A stretch of DNA of 17,017 nt, taken from Syntrophomonas_B sp035447945. GTDB taxonomy: Bacteria > Bacillota > Syntrophomonadia > Syntrophomonadales > Syntrophomonadaceae. Below are positions 16,998 to 17,017 of this stretch, piece after piece (positions within the stretch are counted from its first letter, which is position 1; every line of letters begins with the position of its first letter). Under the pieces are notes generated by a model. That model was given only the letters and a program-made list of their open reading frames with translations, had not been told where the DNA came from and did not search any database. The stretch is from contig DAOTHZ010000046.1 in the NCBI GenBank assembly GCA_035447945.1, positions 1 to 17,017 of the forward strand. The letters run 5' to 3'. Position numbers and translations under genes: made by a program.

Positions 16998-17017
16998 GCT
17001 GCGAGCAAGTGGAGCGC

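Overview
The window looks like chromosomal DNA of an endospore-forming member of the Bacillota, most plausibly a Clostridia-type anaerobe. The evidence is the gene order polA, small ORF, mutM, ytaF, coaE (polA-mutM-ytaF-coaE is the Bacillus arrangement, and YtaF is a sporulation membrane protein), strong purine-rich Shine-Dalgarno sites, several GTG/TTG starts, a Pol I without proofreading residues, and an ECF sigma/zinc-finger anti-sigma pair. Two acyl-CoA ligases suggest fatty-acid use, but I cannot place the genus.

Left edge (1-1011): the first 513 bases, on the minus strand, encode the N-terminal HD-nuclease part of a Cas3-like protein whose gene runs out of the window, so a type I CRISPR-Cas locus probably lies to the left. 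An AT-rich spacer follows, with a likely cas3 promoter and a 34-bp perfect inverted repeat of the REP/MITE kind. Next comes rplY/ctc (ribosomal protein L25) on the plus strand, with its own promoter and terminator.

Middle (1830-9540), all minus strand: tRNA-Leu(GAG) with promoter and probable terminator; a lone peptide-type ABC substrate-binding protein; and a compact operon, in transcription order polA, a 51-aa Cys-rich small ORF, mutM, ytaF, coaE and a membrane-anchored lytic transglycosylase, closed by a strong terminator at 3825-3850. The operon groups DNA repair synthesis, base-excision repair, CoA synthesis and envelope functions.

Right half: an ECF sigma factor and its anti-sigma factor (minus strand, own terminator); tRNA-Leu(CAA) on the plus strand with a perfect consensus promoter; a full-length long-chain acyl-CoA synthetase (minus); a divergent FadD-type ligase (plus) that has lost its N-terminus; and prfC (peptide chain release factor 3, plus). 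The least ordinary items are the Cas3 fragment, the long palindrome beside it, the uncharacterised small ORF between polA and mutM, and the truncated ligase. I saw no CRISPR array, integrase or transposase gene in the window.
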